In this document: one piece after another, positions 8,550 through 18,149 of the stretch | How positions within the stretch are numbered: position 1 is the first letter of the stretch | Layout: each line of letters starts with the position of its first letter | Origin: Bacteroidaceae bacterium | GTDB taxonomy: Bacteria; Bacteroidota; Bacteroidia; Bacteroidales; Bacteroidaceae | Length of the DNA: 64,000 nucleotides | Assembly: GCA_017555875.1 (NCBI GenBank) | Contig: JAFZFN010000035.1 | Coordinates: 62,001-126,000, forward strand | Reading direction: 5' to 3' | The notes under the pieces: generated by a model | Databases searched by the model: none | What the model saw: the letters and a program-made list of their open reading frames with translations, nothing else | Told to the model about the DNA's origin: nothing | Made by a program: the position numbers and the translations under genes

Positions 8550-9206
8550 TCATTCTTTGTCAAGAAGTCCTAATATCTCGTCAGCCTTATGTATAACATG
8601 CACAGCCCCATGCTCCCTGAGTTCCATTTCACCACGAAAACCCCAAGCAACGCCTACGCTTTCGACTCCAGCATTACTTGCCGTCTGCATATCCACCCCC
8701 GAATCTCCAACATATAGAGCATGCCCTGCTTCGACACCTGTATCGCGCAGAATATCAAACACGACATCTGGCGCAGGCTTGATAGGCACTCCATCCCGTT
8801 GCCCATAGACCGATGCAAAAAGTACATCAGGAAAGAAGCGTCGCACCAACTTAAGTGTAGCTTCATGATATTTATTGGATGCCACCGCAAGTTGTACTCC
8901 TTGAAGCAGCAACGAATGAAGCAAATCCACGACACCAGGATAAGGCCTACTACAATCCGCATTGTGCTCATTATAATAAGGCACAAAAATAGAACGAACA
9001 CGCTGCACATTGTCCTCCGTACGCTGCTCTACGGGGAGCGCACGGGAGAACAGTTTATCAATACCATTACCCACAAACTGGTAGTAGGCCTCTACAGGAT
9101 GTGTCCCATATCCCAAATATTCCAACGCTCGATTTGTTGCATTGGCAAGATCAGCCACGGTGTCAAGCAACGTGCCATCAAGATCGAATATTACCAACTT
9201 TTTCAT
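8550..9206 (-). CDS. HAD-family phosphatase, phosphoglycolate phosphatase-like
   Basis: A 218-residue haloacid-dehalogenase hydrolase. Motif I is VIFDLDGTLLDT with the nucleophile and acid Asp pair, motif II is VASNK, motif III contains the Lys of GVPIKPAPDV, and motif IV is VGDSGVDMQTA. The cap-1 insertion and length match the Gph/PGP subfamily, which removes 2-phosphoglycolate, but related members act on other sugar phosphates. The start MKKLVIFDL at 9206 is chosen over 9227, which would overlap the preceding aminotransferase gene. It is the last gene of the sugar group 11701-8550, so a nucleotide-sugar role is possible. Confidence 0.85.
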   Translation of the reverse strand: MKKLVIFDLDGTLLDTVADLANATNRALEYLGYGTHPVEAYYQFVGNGIDKLFSRALPVEQRTEDNVQRVRSIFVPYYNEHNADCSRPYPGVVDLLHSLLLQGVQLAVASNKYHEATLKLVRRFFPDVLFASVYGQRDGVPIKPAPDVVFDILRDTGVEAGHALYVGDSGVDMQTASNAGVESVGVAWGFRGEMELREHGAVHVIHKADEILGLLDKE

Positions 9207-9213
9207 TCTCTCT

Positions 9214-10314
9214 TTATCTAAAATCATTAACAGCTTCGATTACCACCCTTACCTCATCCTGAGTCATAAAAGGACTGATAGGAAGTGACAACTCCGTCCG
9301 ATGCATACGTTCTGTAATAGGCAGCGACAAATGAGCATATTCCCTATAGCAGTTCTGCTGATGTGGAGCGATAGGATAATGTATCAGTGTTTCCACCCCT
9401 CGCTCCATAAGATAGCTTCGCAAGCGATCGCGTTCCTCACAGAACACAGGGAACAGATGATACACATTGCTTACAGGATCCACATATCGCGGCAAGCGCA
9501 CTAGCGGGTTACGCACCTCTTTATAATAGCATTCAGCAACTGAAGCACGACGCATATTGTCCTCATCCAAATGCGGAAGTTTGACTGCAAGCACAGCAGC
9601 TTGCAACTCATCTAACCGACTATTATATCCAGCATACTTACACACATACTTCTCTTCAGAGCCATAATTACCCAATGCTCGCACCACTGCAGCCAACTCA
9701 TCATCATTCGTCGTGACACAGCCCGCATCACCCAAGGCACCAAGATTCTTTCCAGGATAAAAACTATGTCCAGCAGCATGTCCCAATGCTCCAGTCCTTC
9801 GAGAATTAAACCTCGCGCCATGAGCTTGCGCATTATCCTCTACCAATAACAGATTATACTTTCGGCACAATTCGCCCACATGTTCCGTGTAAGCGCAACG
9901 GCCATAGAGATGCACTATCATGACTACGCGGGTCCTCGGTGTGATGGCTTGCTCTATCAGAGTATCATCTATTTGCAACGTTTCCTCATTGGGTTCTACG
10001 AACACAGGTTTTAGCCCATTATCTGTAACAGCCAACACGCTGGCAATGTAGGTATTGGCAGGAATGATTACCTCATCCCCCCCTCGCAAGACACCCATTT
10101 CCATATAGGCTCGTAAAATGAGCCGCAGAGCATCCAGTCCATTACCGCACCCTATCGCATGCCGGCACCCGATGTATCTCGCATACTCCTCCTCGAAGCT
10201 GCGCAATTCCTTACCACGCAAGTACCATCCCGAGCGAGCCACACGTAGCAGCGCCTCTTCGATTTTTTCGGCATAAACCGCATTAATCGCCTCCAAGTCA
10301 AGAAATCGCACCAT
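9214..10314 (-). CDS. DegT/DnrJ/EryC1/StrS sugar aminotransferase (FdtB/QdtB-like)
   Basis: PLP-dependent aminotransferase that puts an amino group on a keto-sugar nucleotide. The 366-residue protein shows the family order: IGCGNGLDALRLILRA, GDEVIIPANTYIASVLA, VEDNAQAHGARFN and the PLP-lysine motif HSFYPGKNLGALGDAG, then LDELQAAVLAVKLPHLDEDN. These features resemble the dTDP-3-keto-6-deoxyhexose 3-aminotransferases FdtB and QdtB. The next gene upstream encodes the matching 3,4-ketoisomerase, which supports this. The in-frame codon at 10332 is TTG, so the ATG at 10314 (MVRFLDLEAI) is preferred. Confidence 0.88.
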   Translation of the reverse strand: MVRFLDLEAINAVYAEKIEEALLRVARSGWYLRGKELRSFEEEYARYIGCRHAIGCGNGLDALRLILRAYMEMGVLRGGDEVIIPANTYIASVLAVTDNGLKPVFVEPNEETLQIDDTLIEQAITPRTRVVMIVHLYGRCAYTEHVGELCRKYNLLLVEDNAQAHGARFNSRRTGALGHAAGHSFYPGKNLGALGDAGCVTTNDDELAAVVRALGNYGSEEKYVCKYAGYNSRLDELQAAVLAVKLPHLDEDNMRRASVAECYYKEVRNPLVRLPRYVDPVSNVYHLFPVFCEERDRLRSYLMERGVETLIHYPIAPHQQNCYREYAHLSLPITERMHRTELSLPISPFMTQDEVRVVIEAVNDFR

Positions 10315-10333
10315 CTTTATTTGGATTTTCAAC

Positions 10334-11701
10334 CTACAATTTTAAATCATACGTATCATATACCACTGCTCTAGCTCCAAATCCCTCTTTCTGAAAGGCC
10401 AGCCCCTCGTTGAGATAATGTCCACCTTGCTCTGTAGATATACCAAAATCAAAGAACCTCTTGTCTGCATACACCTCTGCTAGAAGATAACAGAACAATC
10501 CATCGAGAGCACCTACTGAACGGCCCTCTGAAGAAGCTGCAATATATTGAGCATGAGCTACTAACTCTGTTTCATAAATCAACGCACCACCCACGACACA
10601 TCCATCCTTCTGAGCCACAAAAAGACGTATATGATCTGGAAAAACGCGCCATAGCTGCAACATCTCCTCCACAGTGTGCACAGGGGCACACCCGTGCCTT
10701 TCGGCAAGCACATTCTCAAGGATAGTCCAAAACGAACGGAGATCATCACTCTCCATATATTCCACACCATGGCTGGCCGCCTTCTTCGCGCCACGCCTGC
10801 GTAGCTCTTGCATGGTCAAGCGTCCCTCACGGTCTATCGCGGCAGACACGCCACGCGACTTAAGTGCCGCCCCCTGCCTAAACAAGGCATATAAATCCTC
10901 CTCAGCTGGCGCCCTGTGATAGATGTGCGGGACTGGTTTATACTCCCAACGCTCAGCTCCTAATGAACGTCGCATCCAATCCATAGCGCAAGACATCACC
11001 TGCATCGTATCGGCCACAGATATACGATTCGAAAGAATGAGACCGCCATAGGTAAGCCCACCGTGAGAACACACAACCCGCTCTTCTCTTACGTAATTGG
11101 CGGGCAGCAATGCCGCTAATACACCTTTTTTATAGAACAGCAACGAGCTATCCACGAAGCGATGGGCATGATAGTCCATATAGTCGCGACGAAACAGAAA
11201 TGTTCCATTCTTCGACTCATCCACAAATCCATCCCACACCCCTTTCAATGATTCATTGTAGGGCACCACCTCTATCGCTCCCTCCTTGTACTCAGCATAA
11301 TCGTGCGTATAGCCTTCTGCACTATAGGGATGCGAGGCCATTACGACACATACGGTATCGGGAGCAAAACCGCTCAGTTGACACCACAACCCTGGAGGAA
11401 TCAATATCCCTTGGCAAGGAGAGTCAAGATGCACCGTTGTGCGTTCTGTACCATCATCGACCGTCATATCAAAGGCTCCACACACAGGCACTACCACCTC
11501 AGCACACTCACAGTGCGAATGCGCCCCACGCTCTGCCCCTTGAGGGACATCGTATATCCAGAACACCCTTTCGACGGCAAAGGGAATCTCTCTCCTCGCC
11601 TCTGCAAGAGAGAGACAGCCGCGCTCATCGCTATGCACAGGGAGGTCTATGAGGCGACATCCTCGTGGCAGCCTATTATGTATTGCTCCGTCGTGATCCA
11701 T
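10334..11701 (-). CDS. fusion: FdtA/WxcM-like sugar 3,4-ketoisomerase + FemAB-like acyltransferase
   Basis: A 455-residue two-domain protein. Residues 1-140 form a cupin of the WxcM/FdtA type (HSDERGCLSLAEARREIPF, YDVPQGAERGAHSHCECAEV, IPPGLWCQLSGF), which converts dTDP-4-keto-6-deoxyglucose to the 3-keto sugar. Residues 145-455 look like a FemAB/GNAT-fold acyltransferase (VWDGFVDESKNGTFLFRRDY, GGALIYETELVAHAQYIAAS, FFDFGISTEQGGHYLNEGL). With the downstream aminotransferase, one transcript would supply isomerisation, amination and N-acylation for a 3-acylamino-3,6-dideoxyhexose, likely for surface polysaccharide. The acyl donor and exact sugar are inferred. No dTDP-glucose synthesis genes are nearby. 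Confidence 0.82.
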   Translation of the reverse strand: MDHDGAIHNRLPRGCRLIDLPVHSDERGCLSLAEARREIPFAVERVFWIYDVPQGAERGAHSHCECAEVVVPVCGAFDMTVDDGTERTTVHLDSPCQGILIPPGLWCQLSGFAPDTVCVVMASHPYSAEGYTHDYAEYKEGAIEVVPYNESLKGVWDGFVDESKNGTFLFRRDYMDYHAHRFVDSSLLFYKKGVLAALLPANYVREERVVCSHGGLTYGGLILSNRISVADTMQVMSCAMDWMRRSLGAERWEYKPVPHIYHRAPAEEDLYALFRQGAALKSRGVSAAIDREGRLTMQELRRRGAKKAASHGVEYMESDDLRSFWTILENVLAERHGCAPVHTVEEMLQLWRVFPDHIRLFVAQKDGCVVGGALIYETELVAHAQYIAASSEGRSVGALDGLFCYLLAEVYADKRFFDFGISTEQGGHYLNEGLAFQKEGFGARAVVYDTYDLKL

Positions 11702-11812
11702 TATAATATATATTAATTCTTTAAACTATAACGCGACAATCAGCTTTTTCGCATTTATACGCCATTGTTTTCGCAATTTTTTGGCGAAGATACGAAAAAA
11801 ATCTCATAATCC

Positions 11813-11843
11813 TTTGGCAATTCAAAAAAAGTATCTACCTTTG
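11813..11843 (+). promoter_or_regulatory. promoter of the tRNA-Ser/tRNA-Glu cluster
   Basis: TTTG at 11813-11816 and TACCTTTG at 11836-11843 are 19 bases apart; tRNA-Ser begins 42 bases downstream. The 183 bases between the minus-strand fusion gene and tRNA-Ser hold only this promoter. Confidence 0.82.
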
Positions 11844-11884
11844 CACCCGCAAAAAGGAAGAAGCTCGTCTCCCTCCACACTTAA

Positions 11885-11971
11885 GGAAGTTTGGGTGAGT
11901 GGCTGAAACCAGCAGTTTGCTAAACTGCCGTACGGGTTACCGTACCGGGGGTTCGAATCCCCCAGCTTCCG
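11885..11971 (+). tRNA. tRNA-Ser (anticodon GCT)
   Basis: 87-base class II tRNA with a long variable arm (CCGTACGGGTTACCGTACC). Acceptor arms are GGAAGTT and AGCTTCC with discriminator G; anticodon loop TTGCTAA gives GCT. Confidence 0.95.
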
Positions 11972-11994
11972 CGAAATTCATTCTTTTTGCACAT

Positions 11995-12066
11995 GGCGCT
12001 TTCGTCTATCGGCTAGGACACATGCCTCTCACGCATGGAAGACGGGTTCGATTCCCGTAGGCGCTA
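11995..12066 (+). tRNA. tRNA-Glu (anticodon CTC), copy 1
   Basis: 72-base tRNA starting GGCGCTT and ending AGGCGCT plus A, with a G-T wobble at the first pair. The anticodon stem CATGC/GCATG encloses CTCTCAC, giving CTC, which reads GAG. Confidence 0.9.
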
Positions 12067-12122
12067 CAGCATTAGGCTTCACCTGCCCCGGGGTGGTTAA
12101 ACATAAGGGGACTTTAAGGCAC

Positions 12123-12194
12123 GGCGCTTTCGTCTATCGGCTAGGACACATGCCTCTCACGCATGGAAGACGGGTTCGATTCCCGTAGGCGCTA
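12123..12194 (+). tRNA. tRNA-Glu (anticodon CTC), copy 2
   Basis: Identical in all 72 bases to the copy at 11995, 128 bases further on. Neither copy has the usual TTC anticodon, so a tRNA reading GAA must lie elsewhere in the genome. Confidence 0.9.
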
Positions 12195-12198
12195 CAAG

Positions 12199-12224
12199 AA
12201 GCAAGACTCAGTCTTGCTTTTTTT
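12199..12224 (+). terminator. intrinsic terminator of the tRNA cluster
   Basis: AAGCAAGAC and GTCTTGCTT form a 9-bp stem with loop TCA, running into a T-tract. Confidence 0.9.
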
Positions 12225-12264
12225 CATTTCACCCCATGTCTTGATAGAAAAACAAAGCCATACA

Positions 12265-12296
12265 TTTGCGCGGCAATGCCATTTGATATATCTTTG
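12265..12296 (+). promoter_or_regulatory. promoter of the alpha-2-macroglobulin-like gene
   Basis: TTTG at 12265-12268 and TATCTTTG at 12289-12296, 20 bases apart, 25 bases before the ATG. Confidence 0.8.
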
Positions 12297-12320
12297 CAAG
12301 CAAGACTATAGGGAACAATC

Positions 12321-15300
12321 ATGAAAAGAAATCTACTCCTCATTCTGCTGCTTTGCTCCACCCTACTAAACGCGCAGAACAGACCAACCCCATGGCAAGA
12401 AGTCGACACACTTATCGCTCACGGACACTACACCACAGCATATAAGAAATGCGAGACGCTCTTCACAAGAGCAAAGCGCAAAGGCGAAAGCCACGACATG
12501 CTTAAGGCCATCTACAAGCAGCACACAGCAGCCGCCTCATACCAGGAAAATCACATCGAGAATGCCATCAAAGCATACCAAAAGGTGATCCCCCTATTAG
12601 ATGGTGCCGACAAAGCTTTTGCATACATGCTTCTGGCAGAAGCATTTGAGGACTATAAGAATCACAATACCCCCTTCCACACCACGGCCTCCCTACAACC
12701 TCTGAACATAGAAAGCCTATGCTCGATTGACACAGAAGAATTAAGTCAATGGGACGCCAAGCACTTTGACCATGCCTGGCGACTCTGCTTTGAAGCCGCG
12801 CGCACTGAGAGCGAAGCGTTACAATACACCCGAGTCGAGGACTACGACCTGCTCATTCAAGGCGATTCTGCAGGATTGCGCCTTCGCCCCACGCTCTACG
12901 ACGTGATAATGCATAGAGCCACTGAAGGCATGCAAATAGTCAACCTTAAGTCCTCCCAATACGAACTACTCTGGGGCACATCAGAAGAGTTTCTCTCCCT
13001 CCGCTTACCTCATGAAGCCTCATCACGAGAGCTTTGGCAAATCCACCAGTTACAAGATCTCACTCTACACCACGCTAAGACAGCGGATATTCAAATACGC
13101 GCACATATCGACCTTAAGCGAATAAGAAGCCTAAGACCTCCAACGTACTCCAGCCTCTCGCTAGAAAGCTACACCAAGGGTTTAGAACGCATCGCCGGGT
13201 GTTACAGAAGTCATCCCGATGTGTACGCAATGTTTCTCTACGAATTGGCCACACTCCACCTCCCCAACATCTTCGAGCATAGCGACAAGGAGTCTCTTTC
13301 CATAGAACTAAAGAAAGCCGAGAGAATGGAGCAACTCATCGAGGAAATAAGAGAGATTGCACCTCTAAGCGAATGGGCTCAACTTGGTGATAAGCTTTAC
13401 CTACGAGCTACGCATCCATATCTAATGCTGCAGGACCATACAACCATCCTTCCCAAACAAGAGGGGGGAATCAACCTCACCTATCGCAATGCAAGCGATA
13501 TCACTTATCGCATCGTACCGCGCCATGCCGACGAGACTGCAGACAACTCCAACTACAGAGAAATCATCAAGCGCAAGCCTATAGGAGAAGCACATATAAA
13601 AATTCCGTTCGAGCACCTCAACCCCTATAAATACGAGATCATAGCATTGCCACTCCCCCCACTCGAAGCTGGAGATTATTTCATCATTGCACAAAACGAA
13701 GAAAGCACCGACGACATAAAAAGCACGTCTATATCCGCCATCAGTGTCAGCAACCTAAGACTTTCGATAATGCTCAACGAAGCGAAGAGAGAATACATAG
13801 GCATGGCACTCAATGCCACCACCGGAGAGGCTGTTAGAGATTGCGAGATCACATTGGTAGAGAAAAGCGACAAAAGCCTCCACCTTGTCAACAGATTTGA
13901 CATCAACGAAGAGGGATACTTCATCGTACCATTGCCCACAGGTAAATACCGCAAGCTTTACCTACGAGCTTCGGATGGTATGTCTCACGCCACCTATTCG
14001 TTTCGATATGCAGACTTTTCAGACCACAGATATTGGGAAAGAGTCGACGAAAGCGCACAGACATCCTTCACCATCCTCACCGACCGCTACACCTACGAGC
14101 CTGGGGACACAATTCACTTTGGGCTCATCGCTTATAACCATAACAAAAATACCAGTTTAGTGAAGGAACGCCTACACATCGACATATCTCTAGAAGACAC
14201 ACGTGGAAGAACGATTGCTTCACGGCAAGTCTTGACCGACGATTGGGGTTTTCTGACCAACACCTTTGTCATACCGGAAGACATCACGACTGGGAGTTTC
14301 AGACTACGAGCCACAAACAACGTCGACCATAGTTCTACCTACTACGACCTCAACGTAGAAGCCTTCAAAGCTCCCACGTTTCAAGTAATACTAGAGCGTC
14401 CTCAAGAGCCAATACGACTAGGCGATAGCCTCATATTAAGAGGTACCTCTACCACCTTCACCCAAATGCCCATCTCGGGCGCTCAAGTCACGTATAGCAT
14501 AACAGCGACAGGTATAAACCTATTCAAGAGACTCCCCTCACCTAGCTCACACTTTTTTGAGACATCAGGTACTACCATCACCGATGGCGAAGGTTTCTTC
14601 TACATCACCATTCCTGTTGATTCTCTTGACACCACCGAGAAGCACAGCACGCTAAACTATATCGTCACCGCACATATCACAGATACTAACGGTGAGACAC
14701 AAGCAGCACAGACCAACTTCCTCGCAGGACATCGCACAAAGTACATCGACTTTGCCACCCCCACAACCCTTAGAGAAGGAGACAGCATCAGATATTGTTT
14801 ACGTTCGCTAAATGGAGAGCGCACAACAGGGAACATATCCCTTCAACTTAGCAAATTGAAGGTGCCTCATACCACTAATATACTTTCTACCACGGAAAAC
14901 GACATCGAGCATTGGGACACCGAACGCATCTATTTCCACCTAAGCGAACACACCCACCCCGAAAGAGACAATCACATAGTCCTCACCAAAGATATGCCAT
15001 ACGGATTTTATCGACTCACGGCAACCTACACCGACAACGACAAGCCATATAGCGAAGATTTTTATTTCGAACTTTGGGGAGAAGGGAAGAACACAGTCTC
15101 GTCGCACGCACTTTATCTGACAAGGACAGATAGAGACAAAGTGCAGACAGGCGACACCGCCACGTTGTACGTAGGCACACGGCACAGCGACGTACACTTG
15201 CACTATTATATAAAGGTGGAGGATATGGTAGTAGACAAGGGCACCTTATATCTCAACGATGAGATGACCCCCCTCCGCATTCCCATCAAAAAAGAGTGGC

Positions 15301-18020
15301 GCAACACGATGCGAGTAGACCTTGTCTCCATAAAAAACAATGTGAGACGTACCGATTCTCACCATTACACCATAGAGGATGCCTCAAGCCGGCTCGACAT
15401 CCGCCTCACCTCCTTGGACAATAATCTTGAGCCGGGCAAAGAGCAACAATGCACAATCAGCGTAAAGGACCATCTTGGCAAGCCGATACAATCATCGCTC
15501 ATTATTAGCATCTACGATGCCTCGCTCGACTGCTATGGGCAAAACCATTGGGACATACTCCCCTCACCCGCAAAGTGGGGGCGCATGTTGGGAACAGAAG
15601 ACATCAACCTTTCGAATTGGAGCAATAACACCTACCCAAGCACCGGCTCCACCACCGCGCCACGATTCTATGCCCTACCTGAGGGCTCCAGATCCAGAAA
15701 GGCATATTACAGCCTTGCAGCCCCACAAACGAGAAGGCAAGCCACAAACGGCATCGCACGTGACGAGGCGGTGATCGAGAGAACCAAACAAGGAGCCGCA
15801 ACAAACGACCTCCACTCGTCAATTTCCCTCGAGCAAGGCGAGGCTAAGATTCAAAGCCACCACCTCCGCCAAAATCTCAATCACACTGCAATCTTTATAC
15901 CGAGTCTACGCACCGACGAAAAGGGATTAGCGACCTTCACTTTCACCGCGCCCGACCTATTGACACGTTGGCACGTGAAGGGGCTTGCATATGCCAAAGA
16001 CCTAAGGCACGGACACATAAACCTTGATTTCGTCACCCGAAAGACACTCATGATTCAGCCACATGCTCCGCGTTTTCTTTACGAAGGCGACCGGTGCGAC
16101 TTCACCGCAAAAGTGTCAAATAGCGGAGAAGAGACAATGGACGTGTGGGTAGAACTGTCAATAGATGGAGAAATCCAATCACAAGAAATCTCATTATCCC
16201 CCAACAGCAGCGCCTCGGTATCATTCCCAATTATCGCACCAGAGAAAAAAATTTGTGTAGCCTATCACATTTCCGCGCGTAGCCTTACACACAGCGATGC
16301 TGAACAAGCGACAATAACGATACTGCCACGACGCACTCTCGTGACCGAGACCATATCACTATTCAACAATGGCAACGAACGACGAGATTTCCTCTTCGAG
16401 TCATTAGCCAACAACAGCTCCAATACCTTAGAACACAAAAGCCTTTCGCTCTGCGTTGTGCCCAACCCCATTTGGTATGCCATCGAGGCATTACAACCCC
16501 TCAGCGAAGAAGACAACCCCTCCATCGAACGACTCTTCCAACGATACTACGCAGCCACGATGGCACGTCATCTCATCGAACGCTACCCTGAGGTGCAGGG
16601 GCACTCTGAGTTCTTCCACGCCGAAAGCCTTACCGCCTTAAGTCGCAAACTCATGAGCCAACTTGTAGCTTGCCAAGAGAGCGATGGCGGATGGGCATGG
16701 ATGAAGGGATTCAGCAGTGACCGCTACACCACACTTCTCATCGCCAAGGGGCTTGGCGAACTGGAAGCGATGGGGTGCCAATGCACCGCACAAGACGACA
16801 CCTTGTATACCATGACAAAGCAGTTCATCAACTATCTAGACAAGCTACACACCGAGGAATTCAACAATTCACAAAAGAAGCCTGAGGTATTAGAAAGCTA
16901 CACGCTGTACTATCTATATGCCCGTAGTATGTTTCCAGAGATACCCTTTGCCCCCCAACAAGACAAAGCCTATAGGTACTACACAAAGCTACTACTCAGA
17001 AGCTCTGCCACATACGGCACCTTAATGCAAAAAGCATTGAAGATGCTCACCCTCATCCGCCTTTCTGAAACGAAAAAGGCCAAGAAGGTAGCCAAAGTAG
17101 TAATTGAGTCGGCATTAAACAATGACGAAATGGGGACCTATTGGAGAGACAACACTAGCTATTGGAGTTGGGACACCAGCCCCATAGCCACACAAGCCCT
17201 ACTCATCGAAGCCTTCACAAGACTCGAGCAGTCCAAAGACATCATCGGACGCATGCAACAATGGTTGCTAAAACAAAAGCAAACAACCCAATGGGACAAT
17301 AGCATAGCTACCGCTCAAGCAGTACACGCACTGATACTATCCGCTCCTGAAGAGAAGGCACTCACCACCTCCTCTGACGACATCACGATTACCATCGGAG
17401 GGCAACCCATCACAAGCTTACCTGCAGATAGCACCAAGGGAAACGAGCACGGAATCATCCAACGCCAGTGGGAAGCCAAAGACATTCACCCAGCAAAAGC
17501 CAAGGTGAACATAGCAAAAGAAAGAGCTCTCCCCGCATGGGGAGACCTAACCTGGCAGTACTATGAAGACGCCGACAAGATACAATCCTCAGGTACAGGA
17601 ATGAGCCTCACCGTGACCTACTATAAGGTAGAGCTTGAAAATGGGAAAGAAATCCTTACCGCCATCACCCGAGACTCACAAAGCATCACAAAAGGTGACC
17701 GCATAAGAGCATGCATACACTTCACCACCGACCGATCCATGGACTATCTAAAGCTACACATATCACGACCTGCCGCCCTCGAACCCACAAGCACACACTC
17801 TGGCCACGCTTACCACAATGGGCTTGCCCACTATCGCAGCATAGAAAACAAAAACACCACCTTCTACATCCCGCACATCGCGAAGGGCAGCTACCTTCTT
17901 GAATGCGACCATTGGGTCAGTCAGTCAGGACACTATATTTGTGGAGCCAGCACCATCCAATGCATGTATGCACCTGCATTTATCGCCACCGCAACATCAC
18001 AAACAATCCAAGTAAAATAG
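12321..18020 (+). CDS. alpha-2-macroglobulin family protein lacking the thioester motif
   Basis: A 1899-residue exported protein. Residues 1-18 are a signal peptide (MKRNLLLILLLCSTLLNA). An N-terminal helical region precedes macroglobulin-like domains; the MG2-type segment YTYEPGDTIHFGLIAYN lies near residue 588, the A2M domain (DEKGLATFTFTAPDLLTRWH) near 1200, and the alpha-helical thioester-type domain spans about 1380-1680. Where family members with a thioester show CxEQ, this protein has LSEEDNPSIERLFQRYYA, with no Cys-x-Glu-Gln. It should therefore not trap proteases covalently. No penicillin-binding protein 1C gene, a common partner in other phyla, is adjacent. It has its own promoter and stands alone. 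Confidence 0.85.
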   Translation: MKRNLLLILLLCSTLLNAQNRPTPWQEVDTLIAHGHYTTAYKKCETLFTRAKRKGESHDMLKAIYKQHTAAASYQENHIENAIKAYQKVIPLLDGADKAFAYMLLAEAFEDYKNHNTPFHTTASLQPLNIESLCSIDTEELSQWDAKHFDHAWRLCFEAARTESEALQYTRVEDYDLLIQGDSAGLRLRPTLYDVIMHRATEGMQIVNLKSSQYELLWGTSEEFLSLRLPHEASSRELWQIHQLQDLTLHHAKTADIQIRAHIDLKRIRSLRPPTYSSLSLESYTKGLERIAGCYRSHPDVYAMFLYELATLHLPNIFEHSDKESLSIELKKAERMEQLIEEIREIAPLSEWAQLGDKLYLRATHPYLMLQDHTTILPKQEGGINLTYRNASDITYRIVPRHADETADNSNYREIIKRKPIGEAHIKIPFEHLNPYKYEIIALPLPPLEAGDYFIIAQNEESTDDIKSTSISAISVSNLRLSIMLNEAKREYIGMALNATTGEAVRDCEITLVEKSDKSLHLVNRFDINEEGYFIVPLPTGKYRKLYLRASDGMSHATYSFRYADFSDHRYWERVDESAQTSFTILTDRYTYEPGDTIHFGLIAYNHNKNTSLVKERLHIDISLEDTRGRTIASRQVLTDDWGFLTNTFVIPEDITTGSFRLRATNNVDHSSTYYDLNVEAFKAPTFQVILERPQEPIRLGDSLILRGTSTTFTQMPISGAQVTYSITATGINLFKRLPSPSSHFFETSGTTITDGEGFFYITIPVDSLDTTEKHSTLNYIVTAHITDTNGETQAAQTNFLAGHRTKYIDFATPTTLREGDSIRYCLRSLNGERTTGNISLQLSKLKVPHTTNILSTTENDIEHWDTERIYFHLSEHTHPERDNHIVLTKDMPYGFYRLTATYTDNDKPYSEDFYFELWGEGKNTVSSHALYLTRTDRDKVQTGDTATLYVGTRHSDVHLHYYIKVEDMVVDKGTLYLNDEMTPLRIPIKKEWRNTMRVDLVSIKNNVRRTDSHHYTIEDASSRLDIRLTSLDNNLEPGKEQQCTISVKDHLGKPIQSSLIISIYDASLDCYGQNHWDILPSPAKWGRMLGTEDINLSNWSNNTYPSTGSTTAPRFYALPEGSRSRKAYYSLAAPQTRRQATNGIARDEAVIERTKQGAATNDLHSSISLEQGEAKIQSHHLRQNLNHTAIFIPSLRTDEKGLATFTFTAPDLLTRWHVKGLAYAKDLRHGHINLDFVTRKTLMIQPHAPRFLYEGDRCDFTAKVSNSGEETMDVWVELSIDGEIQSQEISLSPNSSASVSFPIIAPEKKICVAYHISARSLTHSDAEQATITILPRRTLVTETISLFNNGNERRDFLFESLANNSSNTLEHKSLSLCVVPNPIWYAIEALQPLSEEDNPSIERLFQRYYAATMARHLIERYPEVQGHSEFFHAESLTALSRKLMSQLVACQESDGGWAWMKGFSSDRYTTLLIAKGLGELEAMGCQCTAQDDTLYTMTKQFINYLDKLHTEEFNNSQKKPEVLESYTLYYLYARSMFPEIPFAPQQDKAYRYYTKLLLRSSATYGTLMQKALKMLTLIRLSETKKAKKVAKVVIESALNNDEMGTYWRDNTSYWSWDTSPIATQALLIEAFTRLEQSKDIIGRMQQWLLKQKQTTQWDNSIATAQAVHALILSAPEEKALTTSSDDITITIGGQPITSLPADSTKGNEHGIIQRQWEAKDIHPAKAKVNIAKERALPAWGDLTWQYYEDADKIQSSGTGMSLTVTYYKVELENGKEILTAITRDSQSITKGDRIRACIHFTTDRSMDYLKLHISRPAALEPTSTHSGHAYHNGLAHYRSIENKNTTFYIPHIAKGSYLLECDHWVSQSGHYICGASTIQCMYAPAFIATATSQTIQVK

Positions 18021-18081
18021 CCTTATAAGATAACGCCCAATCCTTCTCCACTCCACGAATCCTACAAATCTCACCTCATGT

Positions 18082-18113
18082 TTGCTTTATTTAAATGTAT
18101 TTGCTACCTTTGC
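18082..18113 (+). promoter_or_regulatory. promoter of serS
   Basis: TTTG at 18082-18085 and TACCTTTG at 18106-18113, 20 bases apart, 36 bases before the serS ATG. Confidence 0.8.
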
Positions 18114-18149
18114 GCTCCAAATAGGTATTCCACAAAATAAAACAAACGT

